Assembly (NCBI GenBank): GCA_041689775.1
Contig: JBDNFP010000044.1
Coordinates: forward strand, 1 to 41,822
Reading direction: 5' to 3'
Origin: JBDNFP01 sp041689775
GTDB lineage: Bacteria; Bacteroidota; Bacteroidia; Cytophagales; Spirosomataceae
Length of the DNA: 41,822 bases
In this document: positions 1-7,999 of the stretch, one piece after another
Layout: the number at the start of each line of letters is the position of its first letter
Numbering within the stretch: the first letter of the stretch is position 1
Made by a program: the position numbers and the translations under genes
Notes under the pieces: model-generated
Seen by the model: the letters and a program-made list of their open reading frames with translations, nothing else
What the model was told of the DNA's origin: nothing
Databases searched by the model: none

Positions 1-27
1 CTCATGCTTATTTTGAGTTTGGCGACC

Positions 28-35
28 CAAAAGTA
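28..35 (-). promoter_or_regulatory. -7 box of the outward-facing IS30-like gene
   Basis: On the minus strand this reads TACTTTTG, matching the Bacteroidota TAnnTTTG -7 element. It lies 22 nt upstream of an ATG at 5-3. The right-hand element has the same box 22 nt before its own ATG. No clear -33 element was recognised. Confidence 0.45.
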
Positions 36-52
36 TGAAGTTTTCTGACGCC

Positions 53-106
53 GCCCGGCAGCCCTGATTTGGGCCATGGCCCAAATCAGGGCTGCCGGGC
101 TTTTTT
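53..106 (+). terminator. Strong rho-independent terminator hairpin at the left island boundary
   Basis: Positions 53-100 form a perfect 48-bp inverted repeat centred between 76 and 77, followed by six T residues (101-106). It would stop + strand transcription entering the island from the left. The equivalent hairpin at 19517-19545 has its T-run on the other strand, so both terminators block transcription coming from outside. Confidence 0.85.
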
Positions 107-195
107 AAACGACCGTTGCGTTTATTACTTGAATTCAAGAAGAGTTATGTAAGCCTAGCACGAAATTGTGTAATAGTTTAAGGCAAGAGAATACC

Positions 196-203
196 TATGT
201 TTG
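196..203 (+). promoter_or_regulatory. Candidate -7 box for the first island gene
   Basis: TATGTTTG fits TAnnTTTG and lies 25 nt upstream of the ATG at 229. A TTG at 166-168 is further away than a typical -33 element would be, so only the -7 half is supported. Confidence 0.35.
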
Positions 204-228
204 TATCCTAAGCTAAATCTGTTTCACT

Positions 229-678
229 ATGAAATCCCTTTTGGTGCGATTTGTATCCCTGATGATGGCCCTGCTGCTGCTGGTAAGCAGTACGGGTTTT
301 GTCATTGTGGAGCATAGTTGCCAGATGAAAGGTACCTCACAGAGTGTCTGGACGGGTGATGAGTCGTGTAAACCGGGATGTGGTTCTTCTGTAAAGCCGT
401 CTGGTCAGGATAGAAAAAAGAACACAACCCAACTAAGCAAGCAGTCCTGTTGTAAGGAAACATCCTTCCTCTCACGGGCAGAGCTATCAGCTACGGTAGC
501 TAGTGTCAGTAACGAGGTAGTTCAGATTCCTGGTATCAACCTATTGTATTACCCACTAAGTAGTTTGGCTAACAGGTATTCTATCGATACCATTTTTCAT
601 AGCCAACGCCCTGATCCCGGGCCCTTGGTTCTTTCCGTTTCCCGATACATTGCCCTGCTCTGTATTTGGCTCCTTTGA
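229..678 (+). CDS. HYC_CC_PP-like small exported Cys-rich protein
   Basis: The 149-residue product has an N-terminal hydrophobic segment (residues 5-27, ending about STGFVIVEH), as in a signal peptide or membrane anchor. It then has HSC (the position of HYC in the family), several further Cys residues including CKPGC, a CC pair near residue 82, and a late Pro-containing segment (RPDPGP). This layout resembles the HYC_CC_PP family, small Bacteroidota envelope proteins often found beside copper genes. A second, more typical member is at 11454. The Cys and His residues could bind metal, but the biochemical role is unknown. It is the first gene inside the left IS end and has a hairpin terminator-like structure after it, so it may be transcribed alone. 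Confidence 0.65.
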   Translation: MKSLLVRFVSLMMALLLLVSSTGFVIVEHSCQMKGTSQSVWTGDESCKPGCGSSVKPSGQDRKKNTTQLSKQSCCKETSFLSRAELSATVASVSNEVVQIPGINLLYYPLSSLANRYSIDTIFHSQRPDPGPLVLSVSRYIALLCIWLL

Positions 679-758
679 TTCCCCCCGTGCCCTTTCTAGG
701 TACTCGGGCTCCCCTTCTTACATTTTAGTTTTCGGACAACGTATTGGTCTATATATAG

Positions 759-782
759 CCCAAAAACGCGACGTTTTTTTGG
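759..782 (+). terminator. Possible rho-independent terminator after the first island gene
   Basis: The sequence holds an A5CG / CGT7 stem of about seven pairs with a three-base loop, ending in a run of seven T residues at 774-780. It sits about 80 nt after the stop at 678 and before the RND operon. The stem is short and A/T-rich, so confidence is modest. Confidence 0.4.
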
Positions 783-850
783 CATTTACCTGCACCTATG
801 TCCAGGGCCAATACGCTTACTAAGTACTGATGCAGAATTTGTCGGTATTC

Positions 851-929
851 TTAGTTTAGCCAAACTAAACAGCTACTCTTTTCTTTATCAAATACTTACA
901 AAAAGCTAACGGCTAGTAAGCTATTAGCT
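851..929 (+). promoter_or_regulatory. Two inverted repeats upstream of cusA (possible operator or leader structure)
   Basis: Positions 851-868 are an 18-bp near-palindrome (TTAGTTTAG / CCAAACTAA, one mismatch). Positions 904-909 and 924-929 are AGCTAA and TTAGCT. Both lie in the 286-bp gap before the RND operon. I saw no convincing TAnnTTTG box nearby, so the promoter itself is not located. Confidence 0.3.
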
Positions 930-964
930 AGGTATCAGCCAGCAGCAACTGTAATCACCTGACT

Positions 965-2257
965 ATGGTACATCGTATAATTGAATGGTCCTTACAAAAT
1001 AGGTTCATCGTCCTGATACTGTCAGCAGGGCTATTTGGCTGGGGAATTATTTCCGTCCGACAAAACCCCATTGACGCCATCCCTGACCTATCGGAAAATC
1101 AGGTTATCGTCTTTACTGAATGGATGGGTCGGGGTCCTCAATTAATTGAAGACCAAATCACCTATCCGCTGGTAACCAATCTTCAGGGGCTCCCAAACGT
1201 CAAGTACGTGCGGGCCAATTCCATGTTCGGGATGAGCTTTATCTACATCATTTTCGAAGATGACGTAGATATTTACTGGGCCAGAGAGCGTGTGCTCGAA
1301 CGCATGAGTACCATTTCCCAAAGCCTGCCGGAAGGCGTAAGTCCTCAATTGGGACCGGACGGTACCGGGGTAGGCCACATCTTATGGTATACCCTGAAGG
1401 CTCCCGAACTTGATCTCGGCGAGCAACGTGCGATTCAGGACTGGTACATCAAATTCGCTTTACAAAATGTGAAGGGAGTGAGTGAAATTGCCTCTTTCGG
1501 TGGGTTTCAGAAACAGTATCAGGTTACCGTCAATCCCAACAAGCTTCTCTATTACAACTTGACCGTAAATAACGTTATCACGGCTATCCGGGCCAATAAC
1601 AACGAAAGTGGGGGCCGGAAATTCGAGATGAGCGATATTGGCTACGTGATCAATACTTCCGGCTATTTGAAAAGCGTGGAGGAGATTGAAAACATTTCGG
1701 TCAAAACACAGAATGGAATCTCGGTGAGCATCGCTGATGTCGCTACGGTGCAGATGGCCGGCGAGACCCGACTAGGGATATTTGATCAGAACGGCGAAGG
1801 TGAAAAAGTGGGCGGGATTGTGGTAATGCGTTACGGAGAAAACGCGGCGGCCGTCATCGACCGGGTAAAGGCAAAAATGATTGAGACCTCCAAAGGACTA
1901 CCCCCTAGCGTTTCGTTCGACATCATCTACGACCGGGGCGAACTGATTCAGGAAAGTATCGACAGCATAACGCACACGCTGATTGAAGAGATGATCGTGG
2001 TATCCCTGATCGTGTTAGTATTTCTCTTTCACTGGCGCAGCGCCCTGAGCATTATCATCCAGATACCCGTCACCATTGCCGCCAGTTTTATCTTGCTCAA
2101 TGCCTTTGATATTTCGTCCAATATCATGTCGCTGACCGGCATTGCCCTGGCGATTGGGGTCATTGTTGATAACGGTATCATCATGAGTGAAAATGCTTAC
2201 AAACACCTGGCTGAGCGCTATGCGCAGTGGGAACAACAACAAAACGAAAGGCCATGA
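965..2257 (+). CDS. cusA: CusA N-terminal fragment (TM1 to TM4)
   Basis: The 430 residues begin with a typical RND start (MVHRIIEWSLQNRFIVLIL, TM1) and the QNPIDAIPDLSENQV segment. They then cover the first periplasmic porter half and end just after TM4 with its conserved Asp (GVIVDNG). The last residues (QWEQQQNERP) belong to the cytoplasmic linker before the next fragment. The stop TGA at 2255-2257 overlaps an ATG at 2254 (ATGA), so the next fragment could be translated by coupling even if the gene is truly split. Confidence 0.8.
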   Translation: MVHRIIEWSLQNRFIVLILSAGLFGWGIISVRQNPIDAIPDLSENQVIVFTEWMGRGPQLIEDQITYPLVTNLQGLPNVKYVRANSMFGMSFIYIIFEDDVDIYWARERVLERMSTISQSLPEGVSPQLGPDGTGVGHILWYTLKAPELDLGEQRAIQDWYIKFALQNVKGVSEIASFGGFQKQYQVTVNPNKLLYYNLTVNNVITAIRANNNESGGRKFEMSDIGYVINTSGYLKSVEEIENISVKTQNGISVSIADVATVQMAGETRLGIFDQNGEGEKVGGIVVMRYGENAAAVIDRVKAKMIETSKGLPPSVSFDIIYDRGELIQESIDSITHTLIEEMIVVSLIVLVFLFHWRSALSIIIQIPVTIAASFILLNAFDISSNIMSLTGIALAIGVIVDNGIIMSENAYKHLAERYAQWEQQQNERP

Positions 2258-2634
2258 ACCTATTCAGAAGAAACAAAAAGCGGAAGGAAAACTGGATTAC
2301 TGAGGAAGAACGCTTGGCGATCATCGAAAAATCGAGCAAGCAGGTATCCCGTGGGGTCTTCTTTGCCACCATTATTATTATCACCTCATTCTTGCCGGTA
2401 TTCATGCTAACGGGGCAGGAAGGGAAACTCTTTCATCCGCTGGCTTATACCAAAACTTTTATCCTGGTGGTGGATGCCCTGCTGGTACTTACCCTGGCCC
2501 CCGTGCTTATTTCCTTCTTTATGAAGGGGAAGTTCCGGCCGGATAGTGCCAACCCCATCAACCGGTTTCTGGAACGGTTCTATGAGCCTATTATCCGGTC
2601 TATTATTAAATGGAGAAAACGACCCTCGGGGTAA
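2254..2634 (+). CDS. cusA: CusA middle fragment (linker and TM5-TM6)
   Basis: It is read in the -1 frame relative to the first fragment. It begins with a Lys/Arg-rich linker (MNLFRRNKKRKENW), then EERLAIIEKSSKQVSRGVFFAT and the TM5/TM6 region ending VLTLAPVLISFF, and the cytoplasmic segment before TM7. The open frame extends upstream to a GTG at 2227, but the ATG overlapping the previous stop is the more natural start. The C-terminal residues after RKR are out of frame compared with RND relatives. Confidence 0.7.
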   Translation: MNLFRRNKKRKENWITEEERLAIIEKSSKQVSRGVFFATIIIITSFLPVFMLTGQEGKLFHPLAYTKTFILVVDALLVLTLAPVLISFFMKGKFRPDSANPINRFLERFYEPIIRSIIKWRKRPSG

Positions 2635-4187
2635 ATATCGTGGCGTTGCTGATTTCCATCCCTCTGCTGATGAGCCTGGGCAGTGAGTTCATGCCCCCTT
2701 TGGATGAGCAAAGTATTCTGTTCATGCCCGTGACGCTACCGGACATATCCAACGCCGAAGCCAAGCGCATTCTACAGGTTCAGGACAAGATCATCATGTC
2801 TGTACCGGAAGTAGAGCAGGTACTGGGTAAGGCCGGCCGCGCCAGTACGGCTACCGACAATTCGCCCATTAGCATGATCGAAACCATCATTAAGTTGAAA
2901 CCCAAAGCCCAGTGGAGGGAGGGAATCAGTAAAGCAGATATCATCAGTGAGTTGGACAAGAAGCTGCAGATACCCGGCGTGGTGAACGGCTGGACCCAGC
3001 CGATTATTAACCGCATCAATATGCTGGCCACGGGAATACGCACTGACGTGGGCATTAAGGTGTATGGTCAGGATCTTTACCAGATAGCCACCGTGTCTGA
3101 AAAGGTAAAAGCGGCCCTGGAAGGTACCCCCGGAGTAACGGATCTGTACGTGGAGCCCGTCACGGGGGGTAAATACCTCGCCATCAACGTGCGAAGGGCC
3201 GATCTGGGTCGGTACGGACTTACCGTAGATGATGTAAATCAGACGGTCGAGAGCGCGCTGGGCGGCGCTACGGTTGGGCAATCCATTGAGGGCCGTCAGC
3301 GCTTCGCCATCAGTGTGCGCCTGGCCCAGGATTATCGGAATAGTGTGGAGGAGATCAAACGGATTCCACTCCAATCACCAGGCTTTGGTGAAGTACCCTT
3401 GCAGGCCGTTGCCGATGTAGTGTTTGAGGACGGGCCACCCATGATTACCTCCGAAAATGCCATTTTGCGCGGGGCTGTTATGTTCAACGTCCGCGACCGG
3501 GACTTGGGTAGCACGGTAGAAGAAGCTATGGCCAAAATCAATACTCAGAAGGGTATTCTGCCAGAAGGCTATTTTCTGGAATGGAGCGGTCAGTACGAAA
3601 ACCTCATCCGGGGGCAACGCACTTTATTAATTATTGCGCCCATCGTATTCGTCATTATCTTTTTCGCGCTCTATTTTGCCTTCCGCTCGCTTCGGGAAGC
3701 GTTCCTGAGCCTGGTTACCATCCCTTTTGCGCTGATTGGGGGAGCCTACATTATCTATTTCTGGGGAGTAAATCTATCGGTCGCGGTGGCCGTTGGATTT
3801 ATTGCCCTTTTTGGTATAGCCGTGGAGACTGGTATCGTGATGGTAATCTACCTTAACGATGCCATGCAGCAGCTTATCAAGGAAAAAGGTAATTCAAGCA
3901 GCACCATTACCAATGACGATCTGCGCGAATACGTGATCCGGGGAGCTGCCAAACGCCTACGCCCCAAGTTGATGACCGTTTGTGTGTCGCTATTTGGCCT
4001 GATACCCGTCCTGTGGGCTACCGGCGTAGGCACCGATGTCATGAAGCCCATCGTACTCCCAATGATCGGTGGGGTGCTTACCTCCTCTACGCACATCCTG
4101 CTGGTTACGCCCCTCATTTTTTTAATGACCAAGGAATATGAACTACGGAAATTCGGAAAACTGGAAGTATATGACGTACAACATTAG
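2610..4187 (+). CDS. cusA: CusA C-terminal fragment (TM7 to TM12)
   Basis: The 525 residues carry TM7, the GSEFMPPLDEQS motif that starts the second porter half, the Met-containing NRINMLATGIRTD segment, and TM8-TM12, ending near VTPLIFLMTKEYELRK. The ATG at 2610 lies inside the previous fragment's frame and is probably only a chance start. The reading frame is otherwise intact and well conserved to the end. The next gene starts inside its last codons (4171). Confidence 0.8.
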   Translation: MEKTTLGVNIVALLISIPLLMSLGSEFMPPLDEQSILFMPVTLPDISNAEAKRILQVQDKIIMSVPEVEQVLGKAGRASTATDNSPISMIETIIKLKPKAQWREGISKADIISELDKKLQIPGVVNGWTQPIINRINMLATGIRTDVGIKVYGQDLYQIATVSEKVKAALEGTPGVTDLYVEPVTGGKYLAINVRRADLGRYGLTVDDVNQTVESALGGATVGQSIEGRQRFAISVRLAQDYRNSVEEIKRIPLQSPGFGEVPLQAVADVVFEDGPPMITSENAILRGAVMFNVRDRDLGSTVEEAMAKINTQKGILPEGYFLEWSGQYENLIRGQRTLLIIAPIVFVIIFFALYFAFRSLREAFLSLVTIPFALIGGAYIIYFWGVNLSVAVAVGFIALFGIAVETGIVMVIYLNDAMQQLIKEKGNSSSTITNDDLREYVIRGAAKRLRPKLMTVCVSLFGLIPVLWATGVGTDVMKPIVLPMIGGVLTSSTHILLVTPLIFLMTKEYELRKFGKLEVYDVQH

Positions 4188-5439
4188 ATTGCTCTGGATT
4201 TTGTTTCTCCTCCTACCGGGGAGCGTCCTACCGGGGAGCGCTTGGGCGCAAGAGAAACAGGAGTTGACCCTAGCCGAAATACTGCAGCGAGTAGAAGACA
4301 ATAATTTGCTGTTGCAGAGCTTCGGCCCCCGGGCCGAAAGTTTCCGCCACAAAGCGGACGCGGCCACAGCATGGATGCCCCCAATGGTGGGATTGGGGAC
4401 TTTCATGACACCCTATCCGGGCCAAAAAGTCGAAGATGGCCGCAACCGGGGCATGATTATGCTCCGGGCAGAGCAAGAGGTCCCCAATGTATCGCGGCTC
4501 CGGGCTGAGAAAAGCTTTATTGAGTCGCGGGCTCATATTGAAACGGTCACCAAAGGTGTGGTATTTAACCGTCTGCGGGCGGAAGCTAAAAGTAACTACT
4601 ACCTATGGCTGGTCTCTCTTCGGCAAATACAGATACTCGAAAAAAACGAGCAAATCCTGACGATGATGAAAAAGGTAGAGGAGGTCAGGTATCCCTTCAA
4701 CCAGGCACCGTTGGGCAGTATTTACAGGACCGAGGCTGAGATTGAGAAGAATCGAAACATGATAGTGATGCAGGCTGGTCAGATCGAAAGGGCCAAAGCT
4801 ACCCTGAATGGTCTAATGAACCGGCAAGGTGATGTGGAATTTCGTATCGATACCACCTACCATCCCCTGTTTGTGCCCATGGCCCGGTACGACACCCTGA
4901 GCTTGGCGGCCGACCGAAGCGATATCGCCAGGATGAATGCCGAAATTCAGTCCATGCGGCTGAATATTGACGCCATGGCTTTGCAGCGAAAGCCTGATTT
5001 CCGAATTCAGTTTGACCACATGAGACCCCTAGATCCCATGATGCCGCAGGTTTTTAGTTTGATGGGCATGGTAAAACTTCCCTTTGTATCCTGGTCGTCC
5101 CGGATGTACAAATCGGACATCCGGGCGATGGAGCTAAACATCCAGGCGATGGAAAAAGAGCGGGCGGCCATGCTGCAGGAAACCCAGGGTATGCTGTATG
5201 CTATGCAGGCCGAACTGGTATCCATGCAGTCACGGATTAAGGCCCTGGAAACCCGGGTGATCCCCGCTTTGCAGAAAGCCTTCGATGCTGGTTTTCTGGT
5301 CTATCAGGAAAATAAACTAGCGCTAACCGATTTGCTGGAGAGCTGGGAAGCACTCAACATGATGCAACAGGAACTCGTTGAAGAACAGGGTAAATTGTAC
5401 CAAATGATTGTCAAGTATGAACAGGAACTATATAGGTAG
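4171..5439 (+). CDS. cusC: TolC-like outer-membrane channel of the CusA pump
   Basis: The 422-residue product is an outer-membrane factor of the TolC/CusC type, which forms the exit duct of the RND pump. It has a signal peptide (TYNIRLLWILFLLLPG... cleaved near AWAQ), then ELTLAEILQRVEDNN, typical of the start of the helical OEP repeat. Long amphipathic coiled-coil helices and a second OEP repeat follow, ending ALTDLLESWEALNMMQQELVEEQ. The ATG at 4171 was chosen because it is followed directly by the signal peptide and preceded by GGAAG; an in-frame ATG at 4138 would add 11 polar residues. It overlaps the 3' end of cusA by 17 nt, so the two are probably co-translated. A 15-bp exact tandem duplication lies in the signal peptide. 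Confidence 0.85.
   Translation: MTYNIRLLWILFLLLPGSVLPGSAWAQEKQELTLAEILQRVEDNNLLLQSFGPRAESFRHKADAATAWMPPMVGLGTFMTPYPGQKVEDGRNRGMIMLRAEQEVPNVSRLRAEKSFIESRAHIETVTKGVVFNRLRAEAKSNYYLWLVSLRQIQILEKNEQILTMMKKVEEVRYPFNQAPLGSIYRTEAEIEKNRNMIVMQAGQIERAKATLNGLMNRQGDVEFRIDTTYHPLFVPMARYDTLSLAADRSDIARMNAEIQSMRLNIDAMALQRKPDFRIQFDHMRPLDPMMPQVFSLMGMVKLPFVSWSSRMYKSDIRAMELNIQAMEKERAAMLQETQGMLYAMQAELVSMQSRIKALETRVIPALQKAFDAGFLVYQENKLALTDLLESWEALNMMQQELVEEQGKLYQMIVKYEQELYR
4211..4240 (+). repeat. Exact 15-bp tandem duplication in the cusC signal peptide
   Basis: TCCTACCGGGGAGCG occurs twice head to tail (4211-4225 and 4226-4240). It is in frame and duplicates five residues (LPGSV/LPGSA) just before the predicted cleavage site, so the frame is kept. 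Confidence 0.9.
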
Positions 5440-6724
5440 ATTATTGCTGGCTTTGCTACTTCTGGTAGCCTGGGGGTGTGATTCAACCCAGGAGGCAGCC
5501 CATGAGCATACCCAGCGGTATACCTGCTCCATGCATCCCCAGATTGTGCGCGATAAGCCGGGTAGTTGCCCCATTTGCGGCATGGATCTGGTTCCCTTAT
5601 CCGTGGAAGAAAGTAATGTTACCCTCGACAGTACCTTACTTCCTTTGCTCAAAGCTACCAATGAACAGGTAATCGCCAATATCCCCACCATTGTAGCCGA
5701 GGGAGGGAGCCGAATTGTTACCTTGGATGCGCAGGGAAAGGTATCCTACGATACCCGGCAGCAGGTGAGCGTGTCCAGTCGCGTAGCGGGCCGGATTGAA
5801 CAGGTGGGAATCCGGTACAATTTTCAACCGGTCCGGAAAGGCCAGTTGCTGTTGGAAATTTACTCCCCCGAACTGGTAGCGGCTCAGCGTGAGTTGATTT
5901 TTATCCACCGGCAGGACAGCAGCCCGTCTCTACTTCAAGGCGCCAGGCAAAAGCTCCAGCTACTTGGAATGCAGCCTACTCAGATAGAAAAAGTTATCCA
6001 GACGGGTAAACCACTCTATAAAGTTTCGGTGTACAGCCCATCCAGTGGATACATTGTTGATCAGTCGCTGGTGACCACCCCTGAATCCGGCGCTGCCTTC
6101 ACTTCCTCAGCGGGTGGAGCATCCGGCAGTACGGGTATGAATGGGATGGGCGGCGCAAAACCGGCAGCCTCTGCTTCGGCAGCGACAGCCAAAAACGCTC
6201 CGGTGCTTGTCCGGGAGGGGCAATACCTCAATGCGGGCCAGACGGTATTCACCATTTATAAGGCAGCTAGTTTGGTGGCTGACTTTTATCTTGATCCTAC
6301 GCTGGCCCGCGAAGTCAAACGAGGACAAAAGATATTGTACCAATCGGTAGCCGGAAATCAGGATCTGAAGCCCGCGACTATTGGATTGATAGAGCCCGTT
6401 CAGCGCGGAAGTGAACGTTTTACCATAGCCAGAGTATACCTAGGAAATAGCGGACTGCAGCCCGGCCAACTACTGGCCGCAAAAATTCCGGTGGTAAAGC
6501 AGCAGGGTTGGTGGCTACCCCAAAGCGCTCTGGTGGGGCTGGGGAAAAACTCCGTACTGTTTCGAAAGGAAGGCAATGTGTTCGTGCCCAAACACATTCA
6601 GACTGGGTTGAATGCCCAGGGAATGGTGCAGGTGCTTGATAACATTTCAGGATGGAAAGTAGCCAGAAGTGCCAGTTACCTCGTTGATAGTGAAAGTTTT
6701 ATAAAGATCCCGGCCGACTTTTAA
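5417..6724 (+). CDS. cusB: RND periplasmic adaptor lipoprotein with N-terminal heavy-metal-binding domain (first copy)
   Basis: This is the membrane-fusion subunit that links the inner-membrane pump to the outer-membrane channel. The 435-residue product has a lipoprotein signal ending LLLVAWGC and a His-rich stretch. A heavy-metal-binding domain follows (YTCSMHP...CPICGMDLVPL, residues ~34-60), then the barrel-sandwich, hairpin and beta-barrel parts of an adaptor. A Gly/Ala/Ser/Met-rich loop (GGASGSTGMNGMGG) interrupts the middle. The ATG at 5417 is preferred; a TTG nine bases upstream is also open. It overlaps the end of the channel gene and is followed after four bases by a second adaptor of the same design. 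Confidence 0.85.
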   Translation: MNRNYIGRLLLALLLLVAWGCDSTQEAAHEHTQRYTCSMHPQIVRDKPGSCPICGMDLVPLSVEESNVTLDSTLLPLLKATNEQVIANIPTIVAEGGSRIVTLDAQGKVSYDTRQQVSVSSRVAGRIEQVGIRYNFQPVRKGQLLLEIYSPELVAAQRELIFIHRQDSSPSLLQGARQKLQLLGMQPTQIEKVIQTGKPLYKVSVYSPSSGYIVDQSLVTTPESGAAFTSSAGGASGSTGMNGMGGAKPAASASAATAKNAPVLVREGQYLNAGQTVFTIYKAASLVADFYLDPTLAREVKRGQKILYQSVAGNQDLKPATIGLIEPVQRGSERFTIARVYLGNSGLQPGQLLAAKIPVVKQQGWWLPQSALVGLGKNSVLFRKEGNVFVPKHIQTGLNAQGMVQVLDNISGWKVARSASYLVDSESFIKIPADF

Positions 6725-6728
6725 TTGC

Positions 6729-7931
6729 ATGAAAAAGTTACTGTATTTTATCGTTCTTTTGATTCTCCCCGCCTTGCTTGTTTCGTGCGGTGATAAGTCG
6801 TCCGGGCAGTCAGAAGTTGTCAATGGCACTACCTATACCTGCCCCATGCACCCCCAAATCGTTCGTCCGGTGCCGGGTAATTGCCCTATTTGTGGGATGG
6901 ACCTGGTGGCGGTGGATCGCAATACGGATGAGGCTACCCTGACCCTGAGTGAAAGTCAGCGATTGTTGGCCAATATCACCACCGATACGGTTCGGACGGG
7001 TGTTTTTTCTTCGACAAAGCAGTTGAACGGCCGGGTTGTAATCAATCCTGAACAAATTGAATTTGTTACCAGTCGGGTGCCGGGACGTCTCGAAAACCTA
7101 TATGTCAGGGAAATTGGGGTTCCTGTCAAGAAAGGGCAGATACTATACCGGATCTATTCGGAGCTGCTTGCCTCCCTACAGCAGGAATACCTGGTGGCGG
7201 CGGCGCAGGCGGCGCAGTTCCCTGCCAACACCCGGTTCCAGAGTATTCTGGAAGCCGCCCGTCAACGCTTACTTCTATACGATCAATCACCTGAGCAAGT
7301 TGAAGAGATACTGCTTGGCAAAAAGACAAACCCCTACGTGGCCTATCCTGCGCCAACAAGTGGAGTAGTAGCCGAACTGTTTGTGAACGAAGGGCAGTAC
7401 GTGGCCGAAGGAGGCTCCGTCATGCGTCTGGAAGGATACGGCAACGTGTGGATCGAAGCCGATGTGTATCCTTTCGAAGCAGGGCTAATCTCGAAAGGGC
7501 AACAGGTAAAAGTTAGCGCGGCGGGACTTGACAACGAATCCCGGACCATGCGTGTTGACTTCATAGAACCGGCCTTACAGGCAGGCAGTCAGTTGCTTAC
7601 TTTGCGGGGAAGTCTCTCCAACGCCGGAAACCAGTACCGTCCGGGAATGCAGGTGTTTGTGCAGGTTCCTGTCCAAACCAATTCCAGCGCCATTACGCTA
7701 CCCGTCGATGCGGTAATCCGGGATGGCAACAGCGCTCACGTTTGGCTAGAATTCGAACCGGGCAAATTTAGAGCTCAGTCTGTGCTGTTAGGTGCGGAGG
7801 ATTTTAATCGTACAGAGATTACCAATGGACTAAATGTGGGCGATGTAGCGGTAGTTTCCGGAGCTTACCTTTTGTACAGTGAATATATTCTCAAGAAAGG
7901 GAAAATTCCAGCCGGGGAACATACCCATTGA
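6729..7931 (+). CDS. cusB: RND periplasmic adaptor lipoprotein with heavy-metal-binding domain (second copy)
   Basis: The 400-residue product has a lipoprotein signal (LLILPALLVSC), a heavy-metal-binding domain (YTCPMHP...CPICGMDLVAV) and a standard adaptor body: VTSRVPGRLENLYVREIG in the first barrel-sandwich half, APTSGVVAELFVNEGQYV in the second, then the beta-barrel and the membrane-proximal domain. It ends GEHTH. It differs in sequence and length from the preceding adaptor, so it is not a recent duplication. The two may form a mixed adaptor ring, or one may act alone as a periplasmic metal chaperone; the sequence does not say which. Confidence 0.85.
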   Translation: MKKLLYFIVLLILPALLVSCGDKSSGQSEVVNGTTYTCPMHPQIVRPVPGNCPICGMDLVAVDRNTDEATLTLSESQRLLANITTDTVRTGVFSSTKQLNGRVVINPEQIEFVTSRVPGRLENLYVREIGVPVKKGQILYRIYSELLASLQQEYLVAAAQAAQFPANTRFQSILEAARQRLLLYDQSPEQVEEILLGKKTNPYVAYPAPTSGVVAELFVNEGQYVAEGGSVMRLEGYGNVWIEADVYPFEAGLISKGQQVKVSAAGLDNESRTMRVDFIEPALQAGSQLLTLRGSLSNAGNQYRPGMQVFVQVPVQTNSSAITLPVDAVIRDGNSAHVWLEFEPGKFRAQSVLLGAEDFNRTEITNGLNVGDVAVVSGAYLLYSEYILKKGKIPAGEHTH

Positions 7932-7999
7932 TAACCAACTTTTTGATCCCTCCCAAAAACCTTTTTTTATTTATCAAAACCTATTTAAACAAACAAATT

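Larger units (their letters stand above)
1..139 (-). mobile_element. IS30-like insertion sequence, 5' end only (runs off the window to the left)
   Basis: Read on the minus strand, this segment has an end motif (ATTCAAGTAATAAACGCAAC, 117-136), a 48-bp perfect hairpin, a TACTTTTG box and an ATG at 5-3. The same order recurs in inverted orientation at 19480-19600, and the match continues through the promoter and start codon. The motif ATTCAA, six bases, AACGCAAC agrees with the end of IS30 as I remember it. The right-hand copy also starts an IS30-like transposase. Only one codon of the left transposase is inside the window, so the IS30 assignment is inferred from the second copy. No target duplication could be identified. 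Confidence 0.6.
965..4187 (+). pseudogene. cusA: cusA: CusA-type heavy-metal RND pump split by two frameshifts
   Basis: Together the three consecutive reading frames encode about 1,070 residues of one inner-membrane RND proton antiporter of the heavy-metal-efflux family, the normal full length. The TM4 signature ALAIGVIVDNGIIMSEN lacks the DFG of CzcA pumps, and INMLATGIRTDVGIKVYG matches the CusA region with a copper-binding Met. Both features suggest Cu(I)/Ag(I). The frame drops by one at about 2241-2247 and again at about 2616-2622. Each break falls in the identical string AAAACGA, and adding one A would restore each. There are no other stops. The break could be a real mutation, a homopolymer error in the assembly, or slippage during expression. 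The channel and two adaptor genes follow directly. Confidence 0.85.

Noticed and set aside
2772..3374. Minus-strand ORF (200 codons) inside cusA
   Set aside because: It lies opposite a conserved RND porter domain and shows no motif; a shadow frame.
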